DNA of 22,461 bases from an uncultured Clostridia bacterium. GTDB taxonomy: Bacteria; Bacillota; Clostridia; Christensenellales; Borkfalkiaceae. The position numbers and the translations under genes were made by a program. The stretch is from the NCBI GenBank assembly GCA_937915565.1, contig CALDMH010000029.1, forward strand, positions 1-22,461, read 5' to 3'. The notes under the pieces were generated by a model. It saw only the letters and a program-made list of their open reading frames with translations, made no database searches and was not told where the DNA came from. Below, one piece after another: positions 1 through 5,469 of this stretch; position 1 is the first letter of the stretch; each line of letters begins with the position of its first letter.

Positions 1-112
1 GGGCGGCTTTGTCGCCCTCTTTGATTCTTCCGAGCAGTTCTTCGCTTTCTTTGACCGAAAGCCTTTTCAGCCTCGACGTGTCCACGCCGCAAATAACAAC
101 TTTTTGTTTCAT
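1..112 (-). CDS. sigG: RNA polymerase sporulation sigma factor SigG, N-terminal part (cut by window edge)
   Basis: The first 37 codons of sigma-G, the late forespore sigma factor. The visible residues include VVICGVDTSRLKRLS, which closely matches the conserved sigma-G start (EICGVDTSKLP in Bacillus subtilis) and is not found in sigma-E, -F or -K. The ATG is at 110-112 and a strong Shine-Dalgarno sequence AAGGAGG lies at 117-123. The gene follows sigE on the same strand, the standard spoIIGA-sigE-sigG order of endospore formers. All core binding and DNA-binding regions lie outside the window, so intactness cannot be judged. The identification is firm because both the N-terminal signature and the neighbourhood agree. 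Confidence 0.93.
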   Translation of the reverse strand, partial: MKQKVVICGVDTSRLKRLSVKESEELLGRIKEGDKAA

Positions 113-162
113 TAAGCCTCCTTCCCGCCGCAAAAAAAATCGATAAACGATTTACGTCGGCG
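113..162 (-). promoter_or_regulatory. Structured sigG leader with hairpin next to the ribosome binding site
   Basis: Read on the minus strand, the leader holds an inner perfect inverted repeat (AAATCG, loop TTTAT, CGATTT; 137-153) inside an outer 5-bp stem (CGCCG at 158-162 with CGGCG at 126-130). The outer stem ends three bases from the AAGGAGG site. The inner hairpin runs into a T tract, so it also resembles a weak terminator or attenuator for sigE read-through. In B. subtilis a leader hairpin is reported to lower sigG expression. That this hairpin acts likewise is inference. Confidence 0.45.
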
Positions 163-232
163 TTAAGGTTATTTTAACTCTTAACAAGCCGAAAAGGAAA
201 GCAAGCTTTGACGTTTTTGAAAGTAAAAAGTC

Positions 233-262
233 GAAAATGTCCGTCTATAAGTCGATTAATGC
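233..262 (-). promoter_or_regulatory. Possible sigma-F-type promoter for sigG
   Basis: On the minus strand, GCATTA (257-262) followed after 14 bases by GGACATTTTC (233-242) roughly fits the sigma-F pattern GYWTA, about 15-16 bases, GGNNANNNT. It lies just downstream of the sigE stop, where B. subtilis has its sigma-F promoter for sigG. Several consensus positions are missed, so this is tentative. Confidence 0.28.
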
Positions 263-278
263 ATACTTTCCACCTTAA

Positions 279-980
279 TCAACTCATTTTTGAAAGTTCT
301 TTTTTGAGCCTTAAAACTATCTTTTTTTCAAGCCTTGAAATGTAACTTTGCGAAATTCCGAGCATATCCGCAACCTCTTTTTGAGTTCGCTCCTCCACTC
401 CGTTAAGCCCGAACCGCATATTCATAATTTCTTTTTCCCTTTCTGAAAGTTTAGAAATCGCTTCCATAAGCATTTCCTTTTCCACGCCGTGTTCGATGTC
501 CTTATAAACGACGTCGCTATCCGTGCCGAGCACGTCCGAAAGAAGCAACTCGTTGCCCTCCCAATCGACGTTGAGCGGCTCGTCGAGCGAAACCTCGCCC
601 TTTAACTTCACTATTCTTCTTAAATACATAAGTATTTCGTTTTCGATACATCTCGAAGCGTAAGTTGCAAGTTTTATGTTTTTCCCCGCGTTGAACGTGT
701 TTACGGCTTTGATAAGTCCTATCGTTCCCACGGAAATAAGGTCGTCGGTTTCAACGCCCGTGTTGTCGAACTTTCTCGCTATGTAAACCACGAGCCGAAG
801 ATTATGCTCAATGAGTCCCCGCCGAACGTTATCGTCGTTTCCGCCGAGCTTGGACACAAGTTCCTGTTCCTCGTCGGGCGTATAAGGCTTAGGCAACGCT
901 TCCGCGCCCGAAAGATAGTTCACGCTTCCGCCTTCTTCGGCGAAAATTCTTTTGATAATCGCAATAATTTTTGATAACAT
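279..980 (-). CDS. sigE: Pro-sigma-E, mother-cell sporulation sigma factor
   Basis: A 233-residue sigma-70 family protein nearly collinear with B. subtilis SigE (239 residues). Region 2 is very highly conserved: NLRLVVYIARKF near residues 60-71, DLISVGTIGLIKAVNTF near 80-96 and ATYASRCIENEILMYLRR near 105-122. Region 4 carries the helix-turn-helix TQKEVADMLGISQSYISRLE near 199-218. The first ~25 residues (MLSKIIAIIKRIF, then SVNYLSGAEALP) form a hydrophobic/basic pro-sequence that the adjacent SpoIIGA would remove. The start at 978-980 is preferred because GGAGGAG (987-993) lies 6 bases upstream. A longer in-frame GTG at 1014-1016 overlaps the spoIIGA stop and lacks such a site. SigK is the nearest alternative, but linkage to spoIIGA and sigG settles it as sigE. 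Confidence 0.96.
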   Translation of the reverse strand: MLSKIIAIIKRIFAEEGGSVNYLSGAEALPKPYTPDEEQELVSKLGGNDDNVRRGLIEHNLRLVVYIARKFDNTGVETDDLISVGTIGLIKAVNTFNAGKNIKLATYASRCIENEILMYLRRIVKLKGEVSLDEPLNVDWEGNELLLSDVLGTDSDVVYKDIEHGVEKEMLMEAISKLSEREKEIMNMRFGLNGVEERTQKEVADMLGISQSYISRLEKKIVLRLKKELSKMS

Positions 981-986
981 TTTAAA

Positions 987-993
987 CTCCTCC
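987..993 (-). promoter_or_regulatory. Ribosome binding site fixing the sigE start
   Basis: GGAGGAG on the minus strand, 6 bases before the ATG at 980. It decides against the upstream GTG that would add 12 residues absent from the family. Confidence 0.75.
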
Positions 994-1012
994 GCCACGT
1001 TTCGGGCGTGTT

Positions 1013-1825
1013 TCACGCAAAGACCGCGCCTAATATCAAATCGTATTCGCCGCCGCTCAAAAGCTCGCGCTCGGATATACCGAGCATTACGTTATTTATT
1101 ATATTCTCGGCGTTACCGTTATATATCTTTATTTTGCTTATCCCGTAAACTTTTATTACTTTTTCTCCCGCAATCGTATTAACGCTCGCAAACCTCGGAA
1201 CGGCCCTTGAAAAAACCTCGTTTTTCATAAGCTTATCCGCAAATCTCGGCGAAACGATTATCACGGGCTCGCTTTTATATTTCAATCGGTTTCCGCTGTC
1301 TAAAAATCCGTTCGCGACGTACGTTTTGCCGCCGACGGTAAATTCGCATCGCCTTATGAAATTCGTGATTTCTCTTCTTTTAAACAATTTTTTAACGATT
1401 TTACCCGTGAGAAAATACGTAACGAAAACAATCGCTAAAATCACCGTGAGCGTTATTTCGCAAGGCGTGGTTCTCGAAAACACGTCGTAACTTACCCCCG
1501 AAATATAAAACGCGCCGAAAACAGCTCCGCCGAAGGCAAACGTGAAAAATAAAAATAAATAAAAACACCTTACGTACACCCTTGCGTTCGGGAACTTGCC
1601 CGAAAGAAGAACGATTAACGCGCCCTCGAAAAATTTGAGAATAAACGTGAACGCCGCGTTCATTTCAAAAAGCGGAGTTACAACCGCGCACGCCGCGCCT
1701 ATCGCCGACGATATGCAGGTGAAGAGCTTTGAAACGGGTAGTTTCATCGATTTTCTTGCCGATAAAATAAGCAGACAATCTATTATAAAATTGTTTATCG
1801 CAACGTATTCAACGTACACTTCCAT
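1013..1825 (-). CDS. spoIIGA: SpoIIGA, membrane aspartic protease that activates pro-sigma-E
   Basis: A 270-residue protein with about five hydrophobic segments in residues 1-145 (the first is VEYVAINNFIIDCLLIL) and a soluble C-terminal domain. The aspartic-protease motif FLDSGN is at 175-180, with D176 matching the essential aspartate of B. subtilis SpoIIGA in its LIDSGN motif. The C-terminal LGISERELLSGGEYDLILG resembles the family ending. SpoIIGA sits in the septal membrane and cleaves pro-sigma-E after a signal from the forespore. The start at 1823-1825 gives the family N-terminus (MEVYVEYVAINN against MKIYLDVIWLLN). The open frame continues upstream to about 2194 only through non-coding repeats. 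The Shine-Dalgarno match is weak (GGGA). The stop lies 32 bases before the sigE ATG, so the pair is one operon. Confidence 0.92.
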   Translation of the reverse strand: MEVYVEYVAINNFIIDCLLILSARKSMKLPVSKLFTCISSAIGAACAVVTPLFEMNAAFTFILKFFEGALIVLLSGKFPNARVYVRCFYLFLFFTFAFGGAVFGAFYISGVSYDVFSRTTPCEITLTVILAIVFVTYFLTGKIVKKLFKRREITNFIRRCEFTVGGKTYVANGFLDSGNRLKYKSEPVIIVSPRFADKLMKNEVFSRAVPRFASVNTIAGEKVIKVYGISKIKIYNGNAENIINNVMLGISERELLSGGEYDLILGAVFA

Positions 1826-1831
1826 ATTCCC

Positions 1832-1896
1832 ATTATAAAATTTTTTAAAAGACAAAAAAGAGATTGTTTTGTTGTTTAAACCGATTTTTTGTCGCA
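1832..1896 (-). promoter_or_regulatory. Possible spoIIGA promoter with a Spo0A-box-like heptamer
   Basis: A perfect -10 TATAAT (minus strand, 1832-1837) lies only 6 bases before the spoIIGA ATG, with no good -35. About 53 bases further upstream, TGTCGCA (plus strand, 1890-1896) matches the Spo0A box TGTCGAA in 6 of 7 positions. B. subtilis spoIIG is a sigma-A/Spo0A promoter, so the arrangement is suggestive, but one near-match box is weak evidence. Confidence 0.28.
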
Positions 1897-1994
1897 TTGC
1901 GAACGCCGTTTCTCGCCTCGCTCCACTTGCGTTATTTTGCGGACGCCGCTTCTCACCCCGCTTCACTTGCGTTATTTTGCGGACGCCGCTTCTC
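1897..1994. repeat. 40-bp tandem repeat, about 2.4 copies
   Basis: Copies begin at 1897, 1937 and 1977 (the last runs only to 1994). Each starts TTGCGRACGCCGYTTCTC, and copies 1 and 2 continue to CACTTGCGTTATT. The array lies between the divergent spoIIGA and tetR genes. It keeps a reading frame open on the minus strand that mimics an N-terminal extension of SpoIIGA. CGTTATTTT inside copies 1 and 2 (1930-1938, 1970-1978) equals one arm of the tetR operator at 2085-2104. Confidence 0.85.
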
Positions 1995-2050
1995 CGAGCA
2001 AAAAAATCGCTCGTCGTTTTGAAAATTTTTTCGGGCGCGCGAAAAAACGA

Positions 2051-2079
2051 TTGACAAATAAAATAACGGGTGTTATCAT
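2051..2079 (+). promoter_or_regulatory. Sigma-A promoter of the tetR-ABC operon
   Basis: Consensus -35 TTGACA (2051-2056), a 17-bp spacer and -10 TATCAT (2074-2079). The first operator palindrome fills the spacer, and the second lies over and just past the expected start of transcription. A TATAAT at 2079-2084 is 22 bp from the -35 and is a poorer partner. Confidence 0.75.
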
Positions 2080-2104
2080 ATAATAAAATAACGAGCGTTA
2101 TTTT
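2063..2104. promoter_or_regulatory. Two palindromic operators, probably bound by the TetR protein
   Basis: Operator 1 is ATAACGGGTGTTAT (2063-2076). Operator 2 is AAAATAACG, AG, CGTTATTTT (2085-2104), with perfect 9-bp arms. They share ATAAC-N4-GTTAT, and their centres are 25 bp apart. Position between -35 and -10 and over the start site is typical of self-repression by a TetR family dimer. The binding protein is inferred from adjacency. Confidence 0.72.
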
Positions 2105-2114
2105 AGAGGTAAAA

Positions 2115-2681
2115 ATGGGAAAACCTGAAAAATACTCGAAAGAAGAGCTTGTTTCAAAAGCCGTGGAGATGGTGAGAATCAAAGGGTTCGGCAATCTCGG
2201 GATACGTTCCCTTGCCGATTACGCAGGCGTTTCAACTCAGCCGATTTGCCGAAATTTCGGGAGCGTTAAAGAACTTAATGCTTGCGTTTTATGCGCGATA
2301 AACGACTTATACGAGGACTTTTTGAAAAATGAAGTGCAATCCGGCAAGTACCCGCCCTATAAGGCTTCGGGCATCGGATATATAAATTTCGCAAGGCGCG
2401 AACCCGAGCTTTTCAAGGCTTTGTTTATGCGTTCGAGAAAAAACGAGGACGGAAAAAAGGAGGACGATTCCTTCAACGAAATTGCTTTGAAAATTTCAAA
2501 AGCTTACGGCATAGACTATGAAAGCGCGAGAACTTTTCACCTAACGATGTGGCTTATCGTTCACGGTGTGGCAACACAAATCGCAACGGAATATCTGACT
2601 CTTTCCGAAAACGACGTTTCGGAAATTCTCACCGAGAGTTTCAACGCGCTTTTAAACGCCACCAAAAATAAAACGAAATAA
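2115..2681 (+). CDS. TetR/AcrR family transcriptional repressor of the adjacent ABC exporter
   Basis: A 188-residue regulator with the TetR N-terminal DNA-binding fold. Helix 1 is near residues 8-22 (KEELVSKAVEMVRIKG). The helix-turn-helix is near 30-50: IRSLADYAGVSTQPICRNFG, where the family usually has tqpiYryF. VKEL follows it. The rest is a helical ligand-binding domain of unknown specificity. ATG 2115 has AGAGG four to five bases upstream, and an earlier in-frame start at 2070 lies inside the promoter. The ABC ATPase starts 13 bases after the stop, and two palindromes sit in the promoter, so it most likely represses its own operon until a substrate of the exporter binds. The inducer cannot be told from sequence. 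Confidence 0.85.
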   Translation: MGKPEKYSKEELVSKAVEMVRIKGFGNLGIRSLADYAGVSTQPICRNFGSVKELNACVLCAINDLYEDFLKNEVQSGKYPPYKASGIGYINFARREPELFKALFMRSRKNEDGKKEDDSFNEIALKISKAYGIDYESARTFHLTMWLIVHGVATQIATEYLTLSENDVSEILTESFNALLNATKNKTK

Positions 2682-2694
2682 AAATAAGGTTAGT

Positions 2695-3411
2695 ATGTGT
2701 GAAATCAAAATTGAAAAAATAAATAAATTTTACGGAAAATTACACGCTCTTAAAGACGTTTCTCTCGAAATCGAACAAAACAGTCTTTTCGGACTTTTGG
2801 GGGTGAACGGCGCGGGAAAAACCACGCTTATTAAAATTCTCACCTGTCTTTCCGCACCTACGAGCGGAAACGCTATCGTTCACGGACTTTCGGTGACAAA
2901 CGACGCCGACAAAGTGAAAGAAATCGTCGACGTTTCCCCGCAAGAAACGGCAGTTGCACCGAACCTCACGGTGAGAGAAAACCTCGATTTTTTCGCCGCG
3001 CTTTACCGCGTTGACGACGAGGAATATATTTCATCGATAATTAACGCCTTTTCGCTCGACGAGGTTTTAAATCAAAAGGCAAAAACGCTTTCCGGCGGCT
3101 GGAAAAGAAGAACTTCAATCGCAATCGGAATGATTTCAAAGCCAAAAATTCTTTTTCTCGACGAGCCGACCTTGGGGCTTGACGTTCTCGCAAGGCGCGA
3201 GCTTTGGAAAATAATAAGAGAACTCAAAGGAAAGGTCACGATAATCCTCACAACGCATTACCTCGAAGAAGCCGAGGCTCTTTGCGACAAGGTTGCGATT
3301 ATGGCAAAAGGCAAGGTGCTTGCAACGGGTACGCCCGAAGAACTTAAATTGCTTGCCGGAACGGGAAATTTTGAAGACGCTTTTATAAAAATCGCGGAGG
3401 GAGAGTTATGA
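2695..3411 (+). CDS. ABC transporter ATP-binding protein (drug/antibiotic exporter type)
   Basis: A 238-residue nucleotide-binding subunit. Walker A GVNGAGKTT is at residues 36-44, the Q-loop glutamine near 83 (SPQETA), the signature LSGGWKRR at 132-139, Walker B ILFLDEP at 152-158 and the H-loop histidine in TTHYLEEAE at 188. A TTHYLEEAE-type H-loop and the ABC-2 permease next door place it with two-subunit exporters of the CcmA/DrrA kind. It would power export through the permease encoded by the next gene, whose ATG overlaps this stop (3408-3411). It is the second gene of the TetR-controlled operon. All catalytic motifs are intact. The substrate is unknown. Confidence 0.92.
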   Translation: MCEIKIEKINKFYGKLHALKDVSLEIEQNSLFGLLGVNGAGKTTLIKILTCLSAPTSGNAIVHGLSVTNDADKVKEIVDVSPQETAVAPNLTVRENLDFFAALYRVDDEEYISSIINAFSLDEVLNQKAKTLSGGWKRRTSIAIGMISKPKILFLDEPTLGLDVLARRELWKIIRELKGKVTIILTTHYLEEAEALCDKVAIMAKGKVLATGTPEELKLLAGTGNFEDAFIKIAEGEL

Positions 3412-4229
3412 TTTGCAAAACTAAACGAAGAGGTTTGATTTTTACCGACAGAAATTTAAAAGAAATGACGCGCGACCCCGTTATCTACGTTTTTTGCCTT
3501 GCAATGCCGGTTGCGATGCTCGCGCTTTTCGCGCTCATCAACCACTACTCGGGCGGCAAAACTCCCGTTTTCGAGTTTCCTTCGCTTATCCCCGGCGTGA
3601 TAACGTTTTCCTATTCTTTCATTATGCTCTCGCAATGCCTGCTCGTTTCAAAAGACAAAACCACGTCGCTTTTGAAAAGACTTTACACCTCGCCGATGAA
3701 AAAAACCGATTTCGTTATCGGTTACGCGCTTCCCGCTTTTCTTCTCGGCATCGTTCAAACGATAATCTGCATCGTCGGCGGCTATTTGATTTCGCTTATC
3801 ATCGGCGCGGAATATATCGGCTTTGCAAAGTGCGTGCTTATGGCTCTGGAACAACTTCCGATGCTTGCGATAAACGTTTTTCTCGGCATAATCGTCGGCA
3901 CGCTGCTCAACGAAAAATCAGCCCCCGGAGTAACCTCGGTCGTTATTTCCGCTTCGGGAATTCTCGGCGGAGCTTGGATGCCGCTCGACACAATGGGCAA
4001 TTTTGAAGTTATTTGCAGGTTTTTGCCGTTCCACCCGTCGATTTATCTCGGAAGAATTATCACGGGAGCGTATCACACACCCGCCGATTTTACCGTTCCA
4101 GCCGCACCGCTACCCTATTCGTTCGACAGCGTGGGAATAATTTCGGTAATCGTTTTATCGATTTATCTTTTCGCTTCCGTCTTTTTCGCAATTTTATTCT
4201 TCGGTAAGATGATGAAAAATTCGGACTAA
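3408..4229 (+). CDS. ABC-2 type transporter permease
   Basis: A 273-residue membrane protein with about six hydrophobic segments. The first is near residues 27-44 (VIYVFCLAMPVAMLALFAL) and the last near 241-265. The TSPMKKTDFVIGY stretch between segments 2 and 3 and the GGAWMPLDTMGNFEVICRFLPFHPSIYL stretch before the last segment are typical of ABC-2 exporter permeases such as DrrB and YadH. It overlaps the ATPase gene by 4 bases, so the two are translationally coupled and form one transporter. An intrinsic terminator follows 23 bases after the stop and closes the operon. Confidence 0.9.
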   Translation: MICKTKRRGLIFTDRNLKEMTRDPVIYVFCLAMPVAMLALFALINHYSGGKTPVFEFPSLIPGVITFSYSFIMLSQCLLVSKDKTTSLLKRLYTSPMKKTDFVIGYALPAFLLGIVQTIICIVGGYLISLIIGAEYIGFAKCVLMALEQLPMLAINVFLGIIVGTLLNEKSAPGVTSVVISASGILGGAWMPLDTMGNFEVICRFLPFHPSIYLGRIITGAYHTPADFTVPAAPLPYSFDSVGIISVIVLSIYLFASVFFAILFFGKMMKNSD

Positions 4230-4252
4230 AAAAACAACTTAATATATGACAT

Positions 4253-4280
4253 ACGCCTGCATATTTTGCAGGCGTTTTTA
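4253..4280 (+). terminator. Rho-independent terminator of the tetR-ABC operon
   Basis: A 9-bp GC-rich stem (ACGCCTGCA, 4253-4261; TGCAGGCGT, 4267-4275) with a 5-base loop, followed by TTTTATT. It lies just after the permease stop and just before the next promoter. Confidence 0.9.
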
Positions 4281-4309
4281 TTGACAAAAATTTTAAGTTG
4301 CTGTAAAAT
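4281..4309 (+). promoter_or_regulatory. Sigma-A promoter of the WYL regulator gene
   Basis: TTGACA (4281-4286), a 17-bp spacer, TAAAAT (4304-4309), directly after the terminator and about 60 bp before the ATG. Confidence 0.75.
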
Positions 4310-4367
4310 ATTTACGTTATTAAACGAAAAGTTATGCCCGAACGGCCGATCAAAAGGAGGAATTGAA

Positions 4368-5300
4368 ATGAAATACGAAGTGATGATTAAAATTTTGTTT
4401 TTGCTTCTTTCAAAAAAGAAAGTCAGCGCAGCTTATATCGCGAGAAGATTTGAAATTTCAACCCGAACCGTCTTTCGCTATCTCACTGCGATAAGTCTTG
4501 CGAATATTCCGCTGATTTCCGAATCGGGGCGAAACGGCGGATATTATATTGCCGAATCGTTTAAACTGCCGGCAAGCGTTATGACGGAAAAAGAATTCAA
4601 CGCGGTTGTAACGACGCTCGAATCGTGCAACGAACAACTCGGAAGCAGCGAACTCGAATCCGCGCTTGACAAGCTTTGCTCGCTTAAACGCTCCGATTTT
4701 GCAAGCGACGAAATGCCCGCTTCCCACTTTATTATCGACGGTTCGAGCTGGAACGGCAACGACAACGTTAAAAACGTGGTTTACACCGTTGAAAAAGCCA
4801 TTGAAAACCACTCCTCGCTCGAAATTCGTTACCGCGACAAAAGCGGTGACGAAACCGTGCGAGAGATAGAACCTCAAATTATCGTTTTAAAACAGGGGTT
4901 TTGGTACGTTTACGCGTTTTGCCTTTTAAGAAACGATTTTCGTATTTTTAAAGCTTCGAGAATCGTTTACGCCAACCTCACGGGGCGCGCTTATTTACCG
5001 AGAGAGGACGCGAAAAGCAATCTTAAACTCGATAAATGGTTTGAAGATTTACCCTGCGAAACCGTTGAACTTCTCATTTCGCCCGCCGCGCGCGCGGACG
5101 TGGAGGAATGGCTCGGCGTGGATGCGGTTTATAAGGGTGCGGACGGAAATTTGTACGCCTCCGCCACGCTTCCCTTTGACGAATGGCTTATTTCAAAACT
5201 GCTCGGTTACGGCGACAAGGTAAGAATTCTCCACCCCAAAAAGCTGATTTACGACGTTGCGCAATCGGCTCACTCCGTTATCGACCTTTATAATATTTAA
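4368..5300 (+). CDS. HTH-WYL domain transcriptional regulator (YafY/YobV type)
   Basis: A 310-residue protein. Residues 1-60 form a winged helix of the HTH_11 kind (VSAAYIARRFEISTRTVFRYLTAI, with GRNGGYY as the wing). A WYL domain spans about 135-210, with the signature region reading GFWYVYAF near 177-184 and FRIFKASRI near 191-199. A C-terminal segment 225-305 matches the usual WYL C-terminal extension. WYL proteins bind small ligands or nucleic acid and control many stress, defence and metabolic genes; the target here is unknown. The start at 4368 follows AAAGGAGG (4353-4360), and the promoter at 4281-4309 rules out the longer frame from 4266. The stop codon lies inside the first copy of a tandem repeat. 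Confidence 0.88.
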   Translation: MKYEVMIKILFLLLSKKKVSAAYIARRFEISTRTVFRYLTAISLANIPLISESGRNGGYYIAESFKLPASVMTEKEFNAVVTTLESCNEQLGSSELESALDKLCSLKRSDFASDEMPASHFIIDGSSWNGNDNVKNVVYTVEKAIENHSSLEIRYRDKSGDETVREIEPQIIVLKQGFWYVYAFCLLRNDFRIFKASRIVYANLTGRAYLPREDAKSNLKLDKWFEDLPCETVELLISPAARADVEEWLGVDAVYKGADGNLYASATLPFDEWLISKLLGYGDKVRILHPKKLIYDVAQSAHSVIDLYNI

Positions 5301-5378
5301 CACGTTTACGTTTGGTTGTTAACCTTTATAATATTTAACACGTTTACGTTCTGTTGTCCGACTTTATTATATTTGACG
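5285..5378. repeat. 38-bp tandem repeat spanning the 3' end of the WYL gene
   Basis: Copy 1 (5285-5322) contains the last codons and stop of the WYL gene. Copy 2 (5323-5360) repeats its first 28 bases almost exactly (CCTTTATAATATTTAACACG and onward). A decayed third copy starts near 5361. The array ends just before the terminator hairpin. Confidence 0.85.
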
Positions 5379-5385
5379 CTACGAA

Positions 5386-5422
5386 AAGCGGGCGGTTTGA
5401 TTGAAAATCAAACCGCCCGCTT
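5386..5422. terminator. Bidirectional terminator between convergent genes
   Basis: A perfect 17-bp stem (AAGCGGGCGGTTTGATT, 5386-5402; its complement 5406-5422) with a GAA loop. It lies between the ends of the plus-strand WYL gene and the minus-strand lipoprotein gene. AT-rich sequence follows on the plus side, and CTTTTC follows on the minus side. Confidence 0.85.
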
Positions 5423-5469
5423 ATTACTTATTATTATATAATTGTTTTTAATTCATTACGTTTGGGAAA

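Noticed and set aside
981..1016. GTG start adding 12 residues to SigE
   Set aside because: GGAGGAG is placed for the ATG at 980, and the extension overlaps the spoIIGA stop.
1897..1994. CRISPR-like array
   Set aside because: The repeats are directly adjacent with no unique spacers, there are fewer than three copies, and no cas genes are present.
2079..2084. TATAAT as the -10 of the tetR promoter
   Set aside because: It is 22 bp from the TTGACA; TATCAT at 2074-2079 has the ideal 17-bp spacing.
1826..2194. Upstream in-frame extension of SpoIIGA (total 393 codons)
   Set aside because: It runs through tandem repeats, the tetR promoter and the tetR start; the family N-terminus begins at 1825.
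2051..5300. TetR-ABC-WYL block as a new defence system
   Set aside because: WYL proteins occur in defence islands, but here the parts form an ordinary regulated exporter plus a separate regulator with its own promoter and a terminator between; no nuclease or other effector is present.
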